Positions 23,026 to 35,800 of a stretch of DNA of 64,000 bases are shown here, piece by piece. A model generated the notes under the pieces. The model was not told the origin of the DNA and did no database searches. It saw only the letters and a program-made list of their open reading frames with translations. Origin of the DNA: Nephrocerus scutellatus (lineage: Eukaryota > Arthropoda > Insecta > Diptera > Pipunculidae); NCBI GenBank assembly GCA_947095585.1, contig OX352761.1, positions 133,082,277-133,146,276 on the forward strand, in the 5' to 3' direction. The position numbers and the translations under genes were made by a program. Within the stretch, counting starts at the first letter, position 1; each line of letters begins with the position of its first letter.

Positions 23026-24554
23026 TTTTTTTTCCGCGACAACGATAAAGTTTTTGGCAATAATTTCTACCAAAACCAAATTAGTAAACTTTTTAATATT
23101 TAATTTTAAAGCATTCAAGGTTAATATACAAATTTTTATTCATCTTGCTGCGATTCTGTTTTAAATCATTTTTTTATTATCTGTCCGCAAAAATTCACTA
23201 CATCTGTAGAGGATAGTCTACGCCTGAAGCGGACAAATGAGGGAAATTTAAAATGGGCACCAACAATTCGTCCATGGTGCCACGTGATTTTATATTAACT
23301 CCATCACAAAGGGAAGATTGTAACGTTCCTTCCACTTCTCGTGTTCTTCACAGAAGATAAGAAACAGAACCAAGACGGAAAAGAAAAAAAAGTAATTTCC
23401 AACAAAAAAAATGGAGGTGTGGGCAAAACTCGACTTTCTTTTACGGACGGGACCGAAATGTTCAGTAAATGTATATTAAATTTTTTTTTCAACTATTTTT
23501 TTAATATTTTTTGTGTTGCTTTTTGTTTAAATTTCTTTTGCACTTTTCCTAAGTGCTATACTTTTTGAGTTATTTACAAAAACTCGAAAAACTGTCTGTA
23601 AACTGTATACTGTCACTTCCTGCTGTCAGATTTCCGTCAAAATCATCTGGCCCCTCACAATTTATGTAAAAGGCTTTAATATAACGATAATTTCAGCCGT
23701 CTGGGCTGTAGAGTGGACACAGACAGACAGAGATTTTTTTATTTTCGCTTTTTCTGACTCATGAGATAAAGTACTTTTACTATATAAAAGAAAGTTAAAA
23801 GGAATTGCTATTATATTTAAATGAGGCGCGATATATGTCACAAAGAGCTGATGAAGGTATTAAGATGTCAGCAACCACCACAAACATACACAAACGTTGA
23901 ATACCTCGAAAATTTAGACTGAGGTAATCTTAAAAAAAAAATTAATTTATTTATTCTTATATATATTTACAATATATAAAAGTATGTTTTATTATGTAAA
24001 ACATCAACAAGTTCCTTCTAGCTGAATGAATCAGTTGCGGATGAAGAAAGTATTAAATCGACGTCCTCATTATCACTGAGAAAATGATCGATGTAATGCC
24101 GAAATTTTAGATTCATTATTCAAATTTTATTTATAATAACGAAGTTTTTTTACCTCAATGTTCATTTTATAAAAGATTAATATTACATGTTACTTTAAAA
24201 TTATTATAGTTGTCAAATCATTTGATTGAAGTTAGTCAGAGTTTTGTACGAAAAAAATTTCACGGTTTTTTTGCCAATATTTTGCATTGTCGCGGACACG
24301 TTGTTCGAGAAACAACCCACCTATTTTTGTTATTAATTTATAAAAAATACCCACTCACGTGAACACTGGCAAACAGTTTGTGCAAGAGAGATAAACTATA
24401 AACATGCGACCGCCATTCTAGTCGTTTGTCCTTGTCTTCGGCTTTTATGATGAAAATATTTGTTTTGTGAAATGGTGGCTTGAATTTTGCAATATTTTGT
24501 AGAAAATATGAATGAAAATTGATATTTTAATGTACCGAACAATTCTGAATTAAA
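23026..24554. other. A/T-rich region upstream of the KH gene
   Basis: No KH1 or KH2 exon of the Nova family could be recognised here. An in-frame stop (TGA, 24,546-24,548) lies directly before the gene's ATG with no splice acceptor between them, so any upstream exon of a longer isoform would have to join further inside exon 1. Confidence 0.45.
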
Positions 24555-25605
24555 ATGAGTGAAATAAGTGAAAATATTAATTTAACACAGCAGCGAGTTC
24601 AAGAGCTCGATACTCATCGGCTGAACAAATTAGCTCCAGCGTTTCCATTAAACCAGACTGAACTCAACTCATCTCAGCTTAATTCATTTTTGGATTCTGC
24701 AATTCGTGGTACGAACACCTCATCGGACATAAAATCCAACGGAACTGCTGGACTGAATTTGTCTTTATTCTTTCGCGGTCCTACAGCTGCATCTGGCGCA
24801 GCAGTACAACTTTTGGATCACGTAAAGGTTTGATCTGAAATCTTTTGCTTGGATGAATAATTAAATTCTCTTAACATTTATGTGTACTTGCTTGAATTGT
24901 AATGTCTGTTTCCAATACGGTAAAAACATTGTTTGCTTTCCAGGTAGCAATGCGAGAGTCCGGTTTTTCTGAAAACGGAACCACTGAAATCTGTGGGGCT
25001 TTAAGTGTTCTAGCCAAATATGGAATTTTGGCAACTGGGCATGGCGACGAAATGCCATCAACACCACAAACCAATGGTAATGGATTTTTTGGTTTATCGG
25101 ATCCTTGTACATCACAATTAGAAAAAACATGTAACATATTTGGATCTCAGGCCGCTTTCACTCCAGTATCGATTAACAGCAACAGTTTCGTGGAAGCGTC
25201 TAAAGTTTCTGCAGCACAAACCAATCATAATTCTGACGTGAAAAATAAGAAAACTGTCGAAATTCCAGAGGTTATTGTTGGCGCTATTCTAGGCAAGTTT
25301 GCATTTTCAGTAATAATGCTTTGTTTTTAAGAATTGAACAACTTTTTTACCGGAGACCAAAGTCATTAACCAGGGCAGCTTAATCCTCAATAATTGCAGG
25401 TCGAAACGGTCGCCATTTGGTTGAAATACATCAACATTCTGGAGCTGATGTTCAGATATCTCAAAAGGGAGTATTCGCTCCTGGCACAAAAAATCGTATT
25501 GTCACAATATCTGGCCATCCAGTGGCAATAGCTAGAGCTCAGAATTTGATCAACCGGAAAATAACTGAAGAGAAGTCAAAGAGATCGAATAAAAGTCTGA
25601 AATAA
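24555..25605 (+). CDS. Nova/Pasilla-type RNA-binding protein with a single KH domain (three exons)
   Basis: Exons 24,555-24,827, 24,944-25,292 and 25,400-25,605 join into 275 residues. Residues about 91-117 (KVAMRESGFSENGTTEICGA, VLAKYGIL) resemble the linker before KH3 of Nova/Pasilla, and residues about 196-262 are a full KH domain: VEIPEVIVGAIL, an intact GRNG loop at the second-third exon junction, then VQISQKGVFAPGTKNR and PVAIARAQNLI. Such proteins bind YCAY-type RNA and control splicing in the nucleus (family knowledge). Family members normally carry three KH domains; here the start codon is followed directly by sequence equivalent to the KH2-KH3 linker, and no KH1 or KH2 exon is visible. 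Intron 1 has donor GTTTGA and acceptor TTTCCAG, phase 0; intron 2 must use a GC donor. It may be a truncated paralogue, or the 3' end and an internal promoter product of a larger pasilla gene. Confidence 0.72.
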
Positions 25606-25701
25606 AAAACCACAAGCAATCATGCTGCTTTCAAAACAAAAAATCCCCCCAAACCATACCCAAATATTTTCTTAAAAATAATGTTTACTTACTATTTTAG
25701 A

Positions 25702-25707
25702 AATAAA
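25702..25707 (+). terminator. Polyadenylation signal of the KH gene
   Basis: AATAAA about 100 bases after the stop codon, followed by A/T-rich sequence; position is right for a short 3' UTR. Confidence 0.45.
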
Positions 25708-25749
25708 ATCATATATAACCAGCATTCAAATACGATAAGCAATTAAATT

Positions 25750-27230
25750 AATATTTATACTTTTGCATAACTGAAATTGATTGTGAATTAACTTAAAAAC
25801 CCTTATTTATTGTTTATGCTAAGATCCATCTATATATCTAATTTAAGTTTCTTTGTTTTAACGAAATTGTATTTTATATTTTCGAAAGAATTTGAACAAA
25901 TGACCGGCAACTATTTTGTACCACGAAATGTAAGAAATTTTAAATCATAACACTCATGAAACGTAGAAATTCGCGCTTTGATAATAGTTCGTAGTGGCAG
26001 CTTTATTAAACTGCATCATATACTATACTTAATGGAATTTTATACTTGAACTAAAATCTTTTATACATACCTCCTCCTACTTATTCGAAAAAAATAAATA
26101 TAACTTTATATACTCATTTTTATACGAAAATACTTATTGTTTTTCTAATGTGAGCGACTAGCTAATGTGACTAGCACATGGTAAAGAATGGCTGTTGTGT
26201 TTAGCCCACTGTTTGCGTGTTTGTACCACGTGAACGTGGGAGGAACTCATGTGTGTTACTTCTGACAATAACCTCAAAGTACCCAATGGAAACCAGGCAC
26301 CATCTTCTCGACTTGTATAGAATCTAATGACCGACCGATAATCGCTAAGAATCTACATTACGCTTTATTCGCATTCTTGCGGTTAGGTGAGTGGTGCGTC
26401 GTCCATCGAAGACATATTCTACCCATAATAACACCGGACTTTCTATTAATTTGTCGCAGCGTTAGATTATGCTTGGCCGATTACTGTTTGGCGCAGCTGA
26501 CCTGCATAGAGTGCGAACAATTTTGCATTCGTTTCTTGTTGTCTGTCTGTCTGTCTGGTTGGCTAACGCGAGTAATACGAGAGGCGAAAAATTGGCTTTA
26601 ACAAGATAAGGATCTTCATATTGATAAACCAACGGCGTACGCTCGATAATCTACGCACGAATCTTAATCGATGTCATCAGTTAGACGGGCGATTACAAGA
26701 AAAAGAAGATGTCAATCGAATGATAATGCAAATTATATAAATTAATCATACAATACGTGATTTATGGTCGTTTATAGGCATTCATGGACGCACCGGTAAT
26801 GAGTACCACTACTAGTACTACTAGCACTACTACTCCTGTTCGTGCGGTGCAGTCCACTGGAGCGTGCTGCGGCGGTGACCTTCATGAGGTTATGTGCTTG
26901 ACCTCATGCAATCGTTAAGGTTGAACTGGCATCTTTATAACTTAATCTCCTGTTTACGGTTTGTACAGGAATGTCGAGATCTTATCGTCTCCTGTATCTT
27001 AGTTGTCGTGCAACTTTGTGCAGAGCTAAATATAATCGTATCCTCTAGTTGAGGTCCATACACACGAGCACTCATTTAAGCTGTTGAGAAATTCTCTACC
27101 AAACTATATGCAATGGATGGGAATATATTAGCAAATCCTTTGAAGTTGCATTCTATACATATTATTAAGAACGATGCCGGCTTATGGCGTCTTTCAATAT
27201 TATTCAACCTTTTTGCTCTGCAGCTGGTGA
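25750..27230. other. Non-coding spacer
   Basis: No gene found. Contains a CTGT tetranucleotide run (about 26,540-26,556), several GATAA motifs between 26,330 and 26,660, and an ACT triplet run at about 26,800-26,830. Regulatory DNA is possible but not shown. Confidence 0.35.
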
Positions 27231-27234
27231 TTCA

Positions 27235-29280
27235 TCATTATCATCATATTTGGCTCTACAACCGGGGTTCGGTCCCGTCCTCCCGCAAAGAATCTTTCAA
27301 CCGGTCCCGATTTTGAGCCGATATCATCCAGTTTTGCATCCCTAAACTCTCAGCGTCCTGGTCTACGTCATCCTTTTTTGAGCGTATACTTGGCCGGCCT
27401 CGCCGTCGTGTTCCATAAATCCTACCGCAAAGGACTTTCCGAGCAGGATCCTCTTCGCTCATGGGAGCTAGGTGTCCTACCCACCGGAGCCAACCGAGCT
27501 TAATTCTCGTCACGATTTCGATATCGCATGGTTAAGTTTCTGGATTTGAAGAGTCTTGACAGACTATAGTAGGCTTTGTTGGCTTTAAGCAACCGTGCGC
27601 GTATTTCTGGTTCCATGTTTTTATCGATTGCTGCAGTGGATCCGAGATAGTTAAATAGGATTACACTACTTTAAATTCGCGCTCCACCATTTTTATTAAG
27701 GGACCAATGTGGGATCTTCTGCTCACTGACGTGGCCATCATGTACTTTGTTTTGCTCTCGTTTCTGTGCCGCCCCATATTTTGTGCCACTCGCTCGATCT
27801 GGATGGAAGCTTCCTGTATAGCTCTTAAATTTCTACCAACTATGTCAATATCATCTGCATAAGCCAGTATCTGAATCGACGTAAACCGGACCGATTTTAC
27901 TCAAATTCACACCATATTGTGGGTTGGTGGTCAGCTGGCGGGAGGTCAGCGGGCGGAACGTAATTGGGCGTAGCGTCAGTGCCGGGTGATAACTTGGGGG
28001 GGGGGGGGGGTTAGTTGGATGGGGCAGCCGGGAAACGACGGATATTTCTACTAGTGCCTTTATAAATTCCTTCTCTGGCTATGCTATCATAGGCGGCCTT
28101 AAAGTCTATAAAAAGATGGTGTGATGCGAGTTTTGAAACTCTAGATATTTTTCCATCACCTGCCTAAGGGTCTAAAACTGATCAGTAGTTGATTTGCCTT
28201 GGCTGAAGCCTCACTGGTATGGGCCAATGATCACTTAAGTGTATGGGACTATCTTGTCGTGATGGATAGAGGAGAAAATCTTTTACGCCGTACTCAACAA
28301 CGTTATACCACGATAATTGCTGCATGTATGGGGCAAAGGATGCCTCTTCGCCAGTCTTCTGGCATCGCTTCTTCCTCCCATACTTGCACTATTATTTCAT
28401 GAATTGCTCCGCTCGGATACCATCTGATCCCGGAGCTTTATTATTTTTGAACCGATTTATCGCTCCGCTAACTTCGCCTACGGTTGGTGGCATAATAGTG
28501 TGCTCATCGGTCATTGGTAAAGCATCCAATTCCTCCGTTAGATTGCCATTTAGCAACTCATGAAAGTGCTCTTCCAATCGCTCTAAGATGCCTTTGAGAT
28601 CGGCGATCAGATTACCCTCTTTGTCTTTGCAGTATGTGCAACGCGGTCTTTATTGGTTTATACCGGGGACTCTTTGGTAGAACTACCGCACCTGGTGCGG
28701 TCCTTGCTCTCTGTACTATTCTAGTTCACGGAGACGAGATTCTTCTCCGAGGCTGCTTTCTTTCGCCGGTGAACTGTTTTTTCACATCTTCTGAGCTCTT
28801 TATATTCATCTTCGTGTGCCCGCGTTCTATGAGATTGTGGCATTTTTTGGTTCCCAATATTTTTAGGTTTAGTCGTTAGCTTACATTCGTCTTTGAACCA
28901 GTCGTTCCGATCTCTACCACTACTGCCTAGATGGAGTCAGCAGTACTAATGACAGTATTCTTAAGGCGTGTCCATTTCTCTTCTACGCCTGACTTACCCT
29001 CCCAACATTAAGGACGAGTCCTATCGCTTGAACGTAGTTGTTTCTGGCCTCTTCGTTGCGAAGGGCAGCCGTGTTGACTCGAATCTAATTCGCGGATGCA
29101 GTACTTTCGTGACGGTGCAATCCGCGCTCGGAGCACCATACCAACAATATAGTCGTCCGAGTCGACGTTGGCACCTCGGTACGTTCGTACCGTCATCAGG
29201 TTCGAGTTGTGTGGCGGCGGTCTATATCAACACGTTGTCTATCAGATTGCGAGTGGCTCCATCAGAAGAAGCTTTTAGTG
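27235..29280 (-). mobile_element. RTE LINE, about 2 kb, 5'-truncated and internally deleted
   Basis: Reading down the minus strand: the end of the endonuclease domain (TVRTYRGANVDSDDYIVGMV, about 29,196-29,130), a linker with DWFKDEC-type sequence (about 28,900), the RT start (EEHFHELLNG, PPTVGEVSGAINRFKNNKAP, 28,577-28,400), decayed palm pieces, and the C-terminus (RIKLGWLRWVGHLAPMSEED, RRRGRPSIRSKKDDV, 27,510-27,300). The low-coordinate 3' end reads GAGCCAAATATGATGATAATG, a TGA-type tail. Frameshifts and a 15-G tract inside the unit show decay. It is the most complete of four copies in this window. Confidence 0.82.
27996..28010 (+). repeat. G15 homopolymer
   Basis: Fifteen consecutive G residues inside the RTE fragment. 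Such long G runs are rare in this A/T-rich window and prone to sequencing error. Confidence 0.8.
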
Positions 29281-29299
29281 AAATATTTTCATTTATATT

Positions 29300-31795
29300 T
29301 TTTGGACAATTTGAATGAATCTTAAAAGCGGGTTTTAATCACAACAATCTAAATTGAATCGAGCCGTTAACTTTCAAGTCTTGTTAAAAGACAGATGGAC
29401 CAGCGGAGGTACTCTTATAGAGATATGCAGCATATACACACAGACTAAAAAGCAGAATAAAAAACTGACACGACATTTAAAAAATGTATCTTCATGCAGA
29501 GAACCATTAGAATAATACAATAAGTAGAATAAAGAAAAAGACAACGAAGCGGCGATACAAGAGTTCCAATTAATTAAATAATTGATCATTGGACCTGACG
29601 GAGCATGGACACCAGTGCACCAGGTGGTTATTTGGTTTGGTCATCAATGGATCTTTTCATTAAAATGTTCCTCAATTTGAAATTAGTAACAATTTGCGAT
29701 TGAATTAACATCTAACAGTCAATAGCAGACCAATAGTCGAAAAAAAATTCAAGCTATTGACTAACAATTAATCGAAAAATTCTTGTGGCTTTTATTTTAT
29801 TACCGGGCAGCTGCTTTTAATTACGTTAATGGAATGGAAATTCTATTGCTTATCGCCGCTTTAAAGATTGATTTGCTGCAACTTGACTGCCCGCATTGGG
29901 TGTACAAATGTGAGGAGCTCTCACATCCATCCGTTATTTCGATAAAGTGCTTTTATCCTGAAACATCACTAAGCAATTACACGACTACACACTTAAATGT
30001 ATTCCTTTCTAATAAATATATATTTACAATGATGATGAACCGAAAGAATAATCACTACAAGTGTTGGACTGCAGGTGGCTAATACTGATGGTAACTTCTG
30101 TATGAAGGCTGGTGTATATATCAATAGTTGGCCCTAGAATGATGTGTGTCACATGGTGTGCCACCGAGGCTTTGCATCTCTACCATTTCGATCTCTGATT
30201 AATGAGATTCCAGCAATACGCTGATCGGACACTTTATTAAATATTGTAATATACGGGAGGCCATGACCAGACCCCGATTTTCCAGCCAAATATTAGGATG
30301 AATATACCGCAATGTGTGTACGACATGGTGCGATGATGTACCACTTCATCATTGGATCTATATCTATATCTGGAGAAAGTGCTGAAATTCCTGCATTGAA
30401 CCTATAATATTTATTGATTCTCATTTAGTTTGACATTCCCGCCTCGAACTTAAAATATTTATTGATTCCCATTTAGTTGGTTTATTATGCTAAACGGACA
30501 CAGCCACTGATGGCACTTTATTAATAAAGAATTAGGATGCGATGTCCTTATTCCATATTTATAGCCGGTTTGGTGTGCATGTATAAGAGATAAATATAAT
30601 GCCATTACGGTGACACCAGCGGCTGCATCTTAGACAGCTCACATCTCGCAAATGTTGAAACCGTCCGTTCTGCATTGCGAACCTGTTGACTAGAGTACTA
30701 GACTGCAGCAATAACTCCTTATTTAAACTGAATATATTTGGGTGGTAAAATTGAACCAAGTTTGGCCTCCAATCACGATCTTCGCTTAAATTTTATCTTC
30801 TTCACCTGCTATCAACCATCGAGGGCGGATGGAAATAGCTTTTTGTTTTCACTTAGCGCTTTTGTTTCACAACAACTATCCATCCGTTTTGGCAATGAAA
30901 ATGATCAAGCATGAGAATACTATCAGCGAAATATGAGGAATCTTTATACGAGCGAGAGTTGATCGCTTTTGTATATATTATTAAGGTGCACCCGCAGAGC
31001 CAATAGTTGTTAGCTATGCGGTTCCAGACAACAAAACAACTCTTGCTTTGGTATTGCGCCATAGACCGGCAAGTGGCAGCTTGTAAGCTACTAATACCCG
31101 TGCGTCTAACCACGACTGCGAGTTTATGCGGAATTTATCCATCACGCTCACATCGTTTGGGCTCTCTGTACTTTCTGGAGAGTTGCCTGACGCCCTGACC
31201 TAGTAACCCCCATATATTAACGGTGGCAACAAAATACGTGTCGACGAAGATCCCCATTCAGTTCGAATAATAATAACATTTGCAATGTTTTAAGCACAAA
31301 ACGGTCCTCAATTATATTCTGTAACTGGAGGAGGTAAAAAATTAACAAATTAAGCCAAAGCGACACGAGTCACCAGTGTTAATGGCAATGTCGGTGAAGG
31401 TACTTTACCGAAATTGTTTCCCGTCTGAGTCACGATCTGCAAAAAATTAGCAACTGAAGCAGTGAAGAGGCACATATCGCGCAGCGTTTATGCAGGCGAA
31501 AGAATCTTGACAAGGAGCTAGAAACTTGAACCACGAGGACACGACTCTTGTATAGATACTAATATATGCGCGTGTACGAATAGTGGGGAATGCGCCAGCA
31601 GCAACAGAAATTTTAATTAAGCCATCGACATTGTCGTTGTTTGTTGTACACGAATGTAACTACAAATGCACACTCATACAATGTTGCAGGTCTTTTGTAG
31701 ATACTTAAAAACTGTTTAAAGATGCAACAGGCGGTTGACTAATTCAAATATTTGTTTTTGTCTGTTTCTTGCAAAGTTGAAAGGATTGATACAAA
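29300..31795. other. Non-coding spacer
   Basis: No gene recognised. A pair of direct repeats (TATTTATTGATTC, CATTTAGTT) sits at about 30,408-30,480. Short frames have no family resemblance. Confidence 0.4.
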
Positions 31796-31798
31796 AAA

Positions 31799-31912
31799 AA
31801 TGAGAATGATTGACAGTGAGAATGGAAATGTGAATGACAGTAAGAATGAGAATAAGAATAAGAATGACAGTGAGAATGGGAATAAGAATAAGAATGACAG
31901 TGAGAATGAGTA
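31799..31912 (+). repeat. Minisatellite of GAATGACAGTGA-type units
   Basis: About 114 bp made of AGAATGACAGTGAGAATG units separated by GAATAAGAATAA variants. A frame across it gives a low-complexity Arg/Ile/Met peptide that I do not consider a protein. Confidence 0.8.
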
Positions 31913-32065
31913 GGAAAACAACGCTTTTCCTTAAGTGTTCTGACAAGTACTCCATTGTTTCTTTATATTTTAGAATTGGGAAACTTTTCCGAATACTTTC
32001 TCAAAAATATAGATCTACTCGTTGGTACAAGAAGACTATGTACCATACTATATGTATATATACAT

Positions 32066-32861
32066 GGTGTATCCGTTTAGGTGGCAAATACTTTTAAAGG
32101 GGTGATTGCTTGGTTAATTTCGTGAAAAAAATCATATGGAAGAGGGGATTCTATTTTCACAACCTACGGTGTACGTAGCGTTTTAAATGCAAAGAGATGT
32201 ACTTTTGACCTTACAGCACTTCACACCCTGTAACTCTTGAACGCTTCCAGCTACAAGGTTATTGTTGTTCTTTTTTGAAAGAAAATTAAATTTTTTATAC
32301 ATTTTTTTGAAATTCTTAAAACTATTACCCATAAGAACGTCGTCAAAATCAAAAAATGTTTCTTAAAATTTTATTTTCAAACGCAATTATCTCGAAAAAT
32401 GCTCTTAGATAATTTTTTTTGACAAATGCAGTATTAAAGCCTATTCAATTTTCTACAAATCCATCTCACAATCTTTATGCATGCGGTCAACAGGAGCAGG
32501 GTTAAAATTGAAAGTTTGTAAAATGAACGAAAAAATTTTTTTTTTAATTGCATTTACAAACACGATTATCTCGAAAAATGCTATTAGATAACTTGTTTGG
32601 ATTAATACAGTATTAAAGACTATTAACTTTCCAACAAAAACATGGCACAATGTTTGTGCATTCGGTCAAAAAGAGCGAGATATTGCGCTTTCTATGCCAT
32701 CTCAGTGTTCCGGCAGAAACTGTGCAACAAAATTACACGTAGAACGTGAACTTGCCCAGAAGAACCTAATTTTGTGAATGGACACATTTCACATTTCATT
32801 TTCACGAAATTAACCAAGGAATCACACCTCTTTAAGTATTTGCCAGCTAAACGGATACACC
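32066..32861. mobile_element. Unclassified element with long terminal inverted repeats (element D)
   Basis: About 796 bp. The left end GGTGTATCCGTTTAGGTGGC and the inverse of the right end agree over roughly 60 bases, including GGCAAATACTT and TTGGTTAATTTCGTGAAAA. The interior holds two direct copies of a unit of about 180 bp (from 32,381 and 32,561) sharing ATTATCTCGAAAAATGCT and CAGTATTAAAG. No transposase frame, so non-autonomous. Both ends lie next to ACATG, which may be a target duplication or part of the repeat. Confidence 0.75.
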
Positions 32862-32869
32862 GCATGTAT

Positions 32870-35640
32870 GTACTATGTCCATATATGCATTTTGCGTATA
32901 CCCACTTTAGGCGTGGCACTACAAGTAACACATGAGGAAAAAAATCCAACATCTTATCTGTCTGGTCTGATTGTGGAAATTGCCTTTCTAGCTGTAGTAG
33001 ATAGTTTTTTAGATGATTGGACAGACGGACGAATTGAAATGGTAATTCAATTGAAATTATTTACCATGGGAACTCTACCAATGATACCCATCACCCTTAT
33101 ACGTACCTCATTTAACTGAGGGAAGACGTTTGATGGCATTACTAAAATGACAAAAACTAAAATTTACGAGCAGGTGGCCGTCGCTTGGTTCCCAAAATCT
33201 TGTTCAGGCGAAGAAATATTCACAAGCAGCAAAGACCCAACCTGCATATTCAGGCATATGTCATGTGACAAAATACAAATTGGACAAATACCGCGCTTGA
33301 CATCCACACTCAAGAATGTCAGTTGTATGTCCCTTGACTGAAGCCAGCTTCTGAATTGCAAACTCATATTGGAGGTCTGGTCGCTGAAGTATAGGCTTGA
33401 AGCTTGATGCGCGCCGCAGAGTTGAATGAATGCCATTTATCGTACATAGTTGCGTTTGCGCGCACTGCCGACAGATGGTGAAACCAAGATTACAATGTAA
33501 TTTGCATTTTAACTAAATAAACGAACAGCGAGAAAAGACGAAGAGAGTTTGTTATTCCAATCGACCGAGTTTTGCCCATCATCACCAGCACCACCTCCAA
33601 CAAACCGAGGGGACAACTTGCAATGTCACAGTCAGCACCTCATTATTGACGCTGCTCGAGCAGCACCGACCAACGCATCACGATCAATCGATCAGTTATT
33701 TTGTTATATGTATGTATTGTGAGCCGACGGGACTGGCTCCCACTGCAATGCTCTGCACTGCTCTGCTGAAAAAAAATTCGAATGTCGCAGCTTCATTCAC
33801 TTGCGGAGCTTGTCAGTTGTAGTTGTTTGGCTGTGTCAATAATTGGCACTGGAAAACACATCCCATCGCCGATAATGAGCAATCAACGACGGGCCTCATA
33901 GAGTGGAACATGATGTGCGCATATGCAGTGCACAGTTGTTGTTGTTGATGGGGTTTTTATATAGCTTGGCCACGATGATGCTGTTCAGACTCTCCGGAGT
34001 TCACGTCAAACGCAACAAATTCACTTCTAATTAAATTGTATTACTTTGAATAACAACAGCAATCTAGCCCGCTCGCCTGAGCTGTTAGTCTAATGCTAGT
34101 ACTTCTGTGGAATCTTCCCACTACATACTTGGCTGGTTGGACTAGAGGTGTCGACGGATGGATACCCACCGCCACCAGATTTAAGTGTGTTCAATTGAAT
34201 TGCTTGCGCCTTTTGCACGATGGTTTCCTTCTGCAGACCCACAGAAAGCAGACATCAGGCGGTCTGAGGTTGGTGATCTGAGTCATGCTTGGAGTGCCCA
34301 TCAGAGATAATAAGGATTTATGGAGCAGATAGAAAGATGGATTTTTCCTCTTAGATTACCGGACGCAGAGCGTTAGTTTATCATTAGAAAAACCAAGCAC
34401 CACAGACACAGTAGCGGAGCGGTGAAAACAGCGTTTAGCCCCAGACGCACACCTTAGTAAGCGCAGTCAGTCAGCACTTATGGACTTGGTAATTTTGCTT
34501 AAATTTTCTTAGTTTTTCCAATTTATTTGTGGTGCGTGTGTGCATTATTTTGATGGTACGCAGTGCGCAGTGTGTGTGCGGCGATTCGAATTAGATCGGT
34601 GAACATTTGGAGCGCACTCCTGCCAACCTGCTCTGTCTACGTTGCAAAATTATACAGTAACGTTAAATTTAAATGGAATACTTTAAACGAAGGCACACAC
34701 CGCTTGTACACTTGCGCGTTGTGCACACAATATATACTCGTATTAATTCTCGCGCATTTCGCCACCGCGCCACATGTGTTGGAATGTTAATTTTCGGACA
34801 TTACGCTGAGAGATAAAGAATTGATCGTTTCCGTGGGGTGAACCTTTTGCGCTGCCAGATGGTTGCGGAGCCGTTATGTAATCTAGACCAAAACACAAAT
34901 GGGAGCAACTAGTTTATGAGCATTTTGCAACCGCATTGATGATCACTGCTGAGCATTCAATGGAGTTGATAGAATCGATGGAATATGGGTATCGCAAAAA
35001 AGATTACTGTAGAATTCAATCAACTTTAGAACCAACAACAACAGCTGCAGATACAACTTGCAATCAAGTTTAATACTATAAAACATTTTAACTCTTTTTC
35101 TCTTATACAGTTACATATATGAAGCAACACTTTTTGTGCTCTCTAGTATATGAAACCTCTGAAATTTAATCGAATTTTGATCTAAACTATTTTTTTTTGG
35201 TAATAAAAAACCTTTCAATATTTTATGGGGGAATGTTGTTAGTAAACGACGAACGCGCGCATATTTTACAAAGTAGTTAAGAACTGTGGGTTTGTCTACA
35301 GAGTTTGCATCAAAATCACTTTAATTTATTTACCATTTATTTTATTGCACAGGTGTAAAATTTACAAAATGGAATCGACACTAATATTGGTCAACTCAAC
35401 CTCTCACCTAACGACCACATCAGCCAAGGGGTGTTCAACCAACTCTATTCATATCAACAAAACCCGAAAACTATGAAATCAACACTAATATACAACAGCA
35501 CCCCCTCAAAAATCGACAAACACACCCAAGACGTGTCTTACTATCATTATTCACCCCGAAAACAAATTGCAGAGTTAGTTAGGCATAAATATACAAACAA
35601 ATAAATTCTCTATTTTCCATTTTTTAATATTTCTAAACAT
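32870..35640. other. Non-coding spacer
   Basis: No gene found. The segment at about 35,340-35,580 is unusually C/A-rich and G-poor on the plus strand, with repeated TC(G/A)ACACTAATA motifs, and could be a transposon remnant I do not recognise. Confidence 0.35.
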
Positions 35641-35800
35641 CAGTCCAAGAAGTAGCAAGTAGGGAAGATGTTGAAAACACGAAAGAGTGTCCGAGTCAAA
35701 GCAGAGCCCTGAGGAACACCTGCATTTATGTGGCGATATATAGAGGAATATCGTGCCGCTGAGAGGAGTATGTATATCTACAGAAACTAATTTACTAACT
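35640..35800 (-). mobile_element. LINE reverse-transcriptase scrap
   Basis: The minus strand encodes HINAGVPQGSALTRTLF, the RT block B ('GVPQGS') of jockey/R1-group LINEs, in about 160 bp. Nothing else of the element is visible. Confidence 0.55.
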
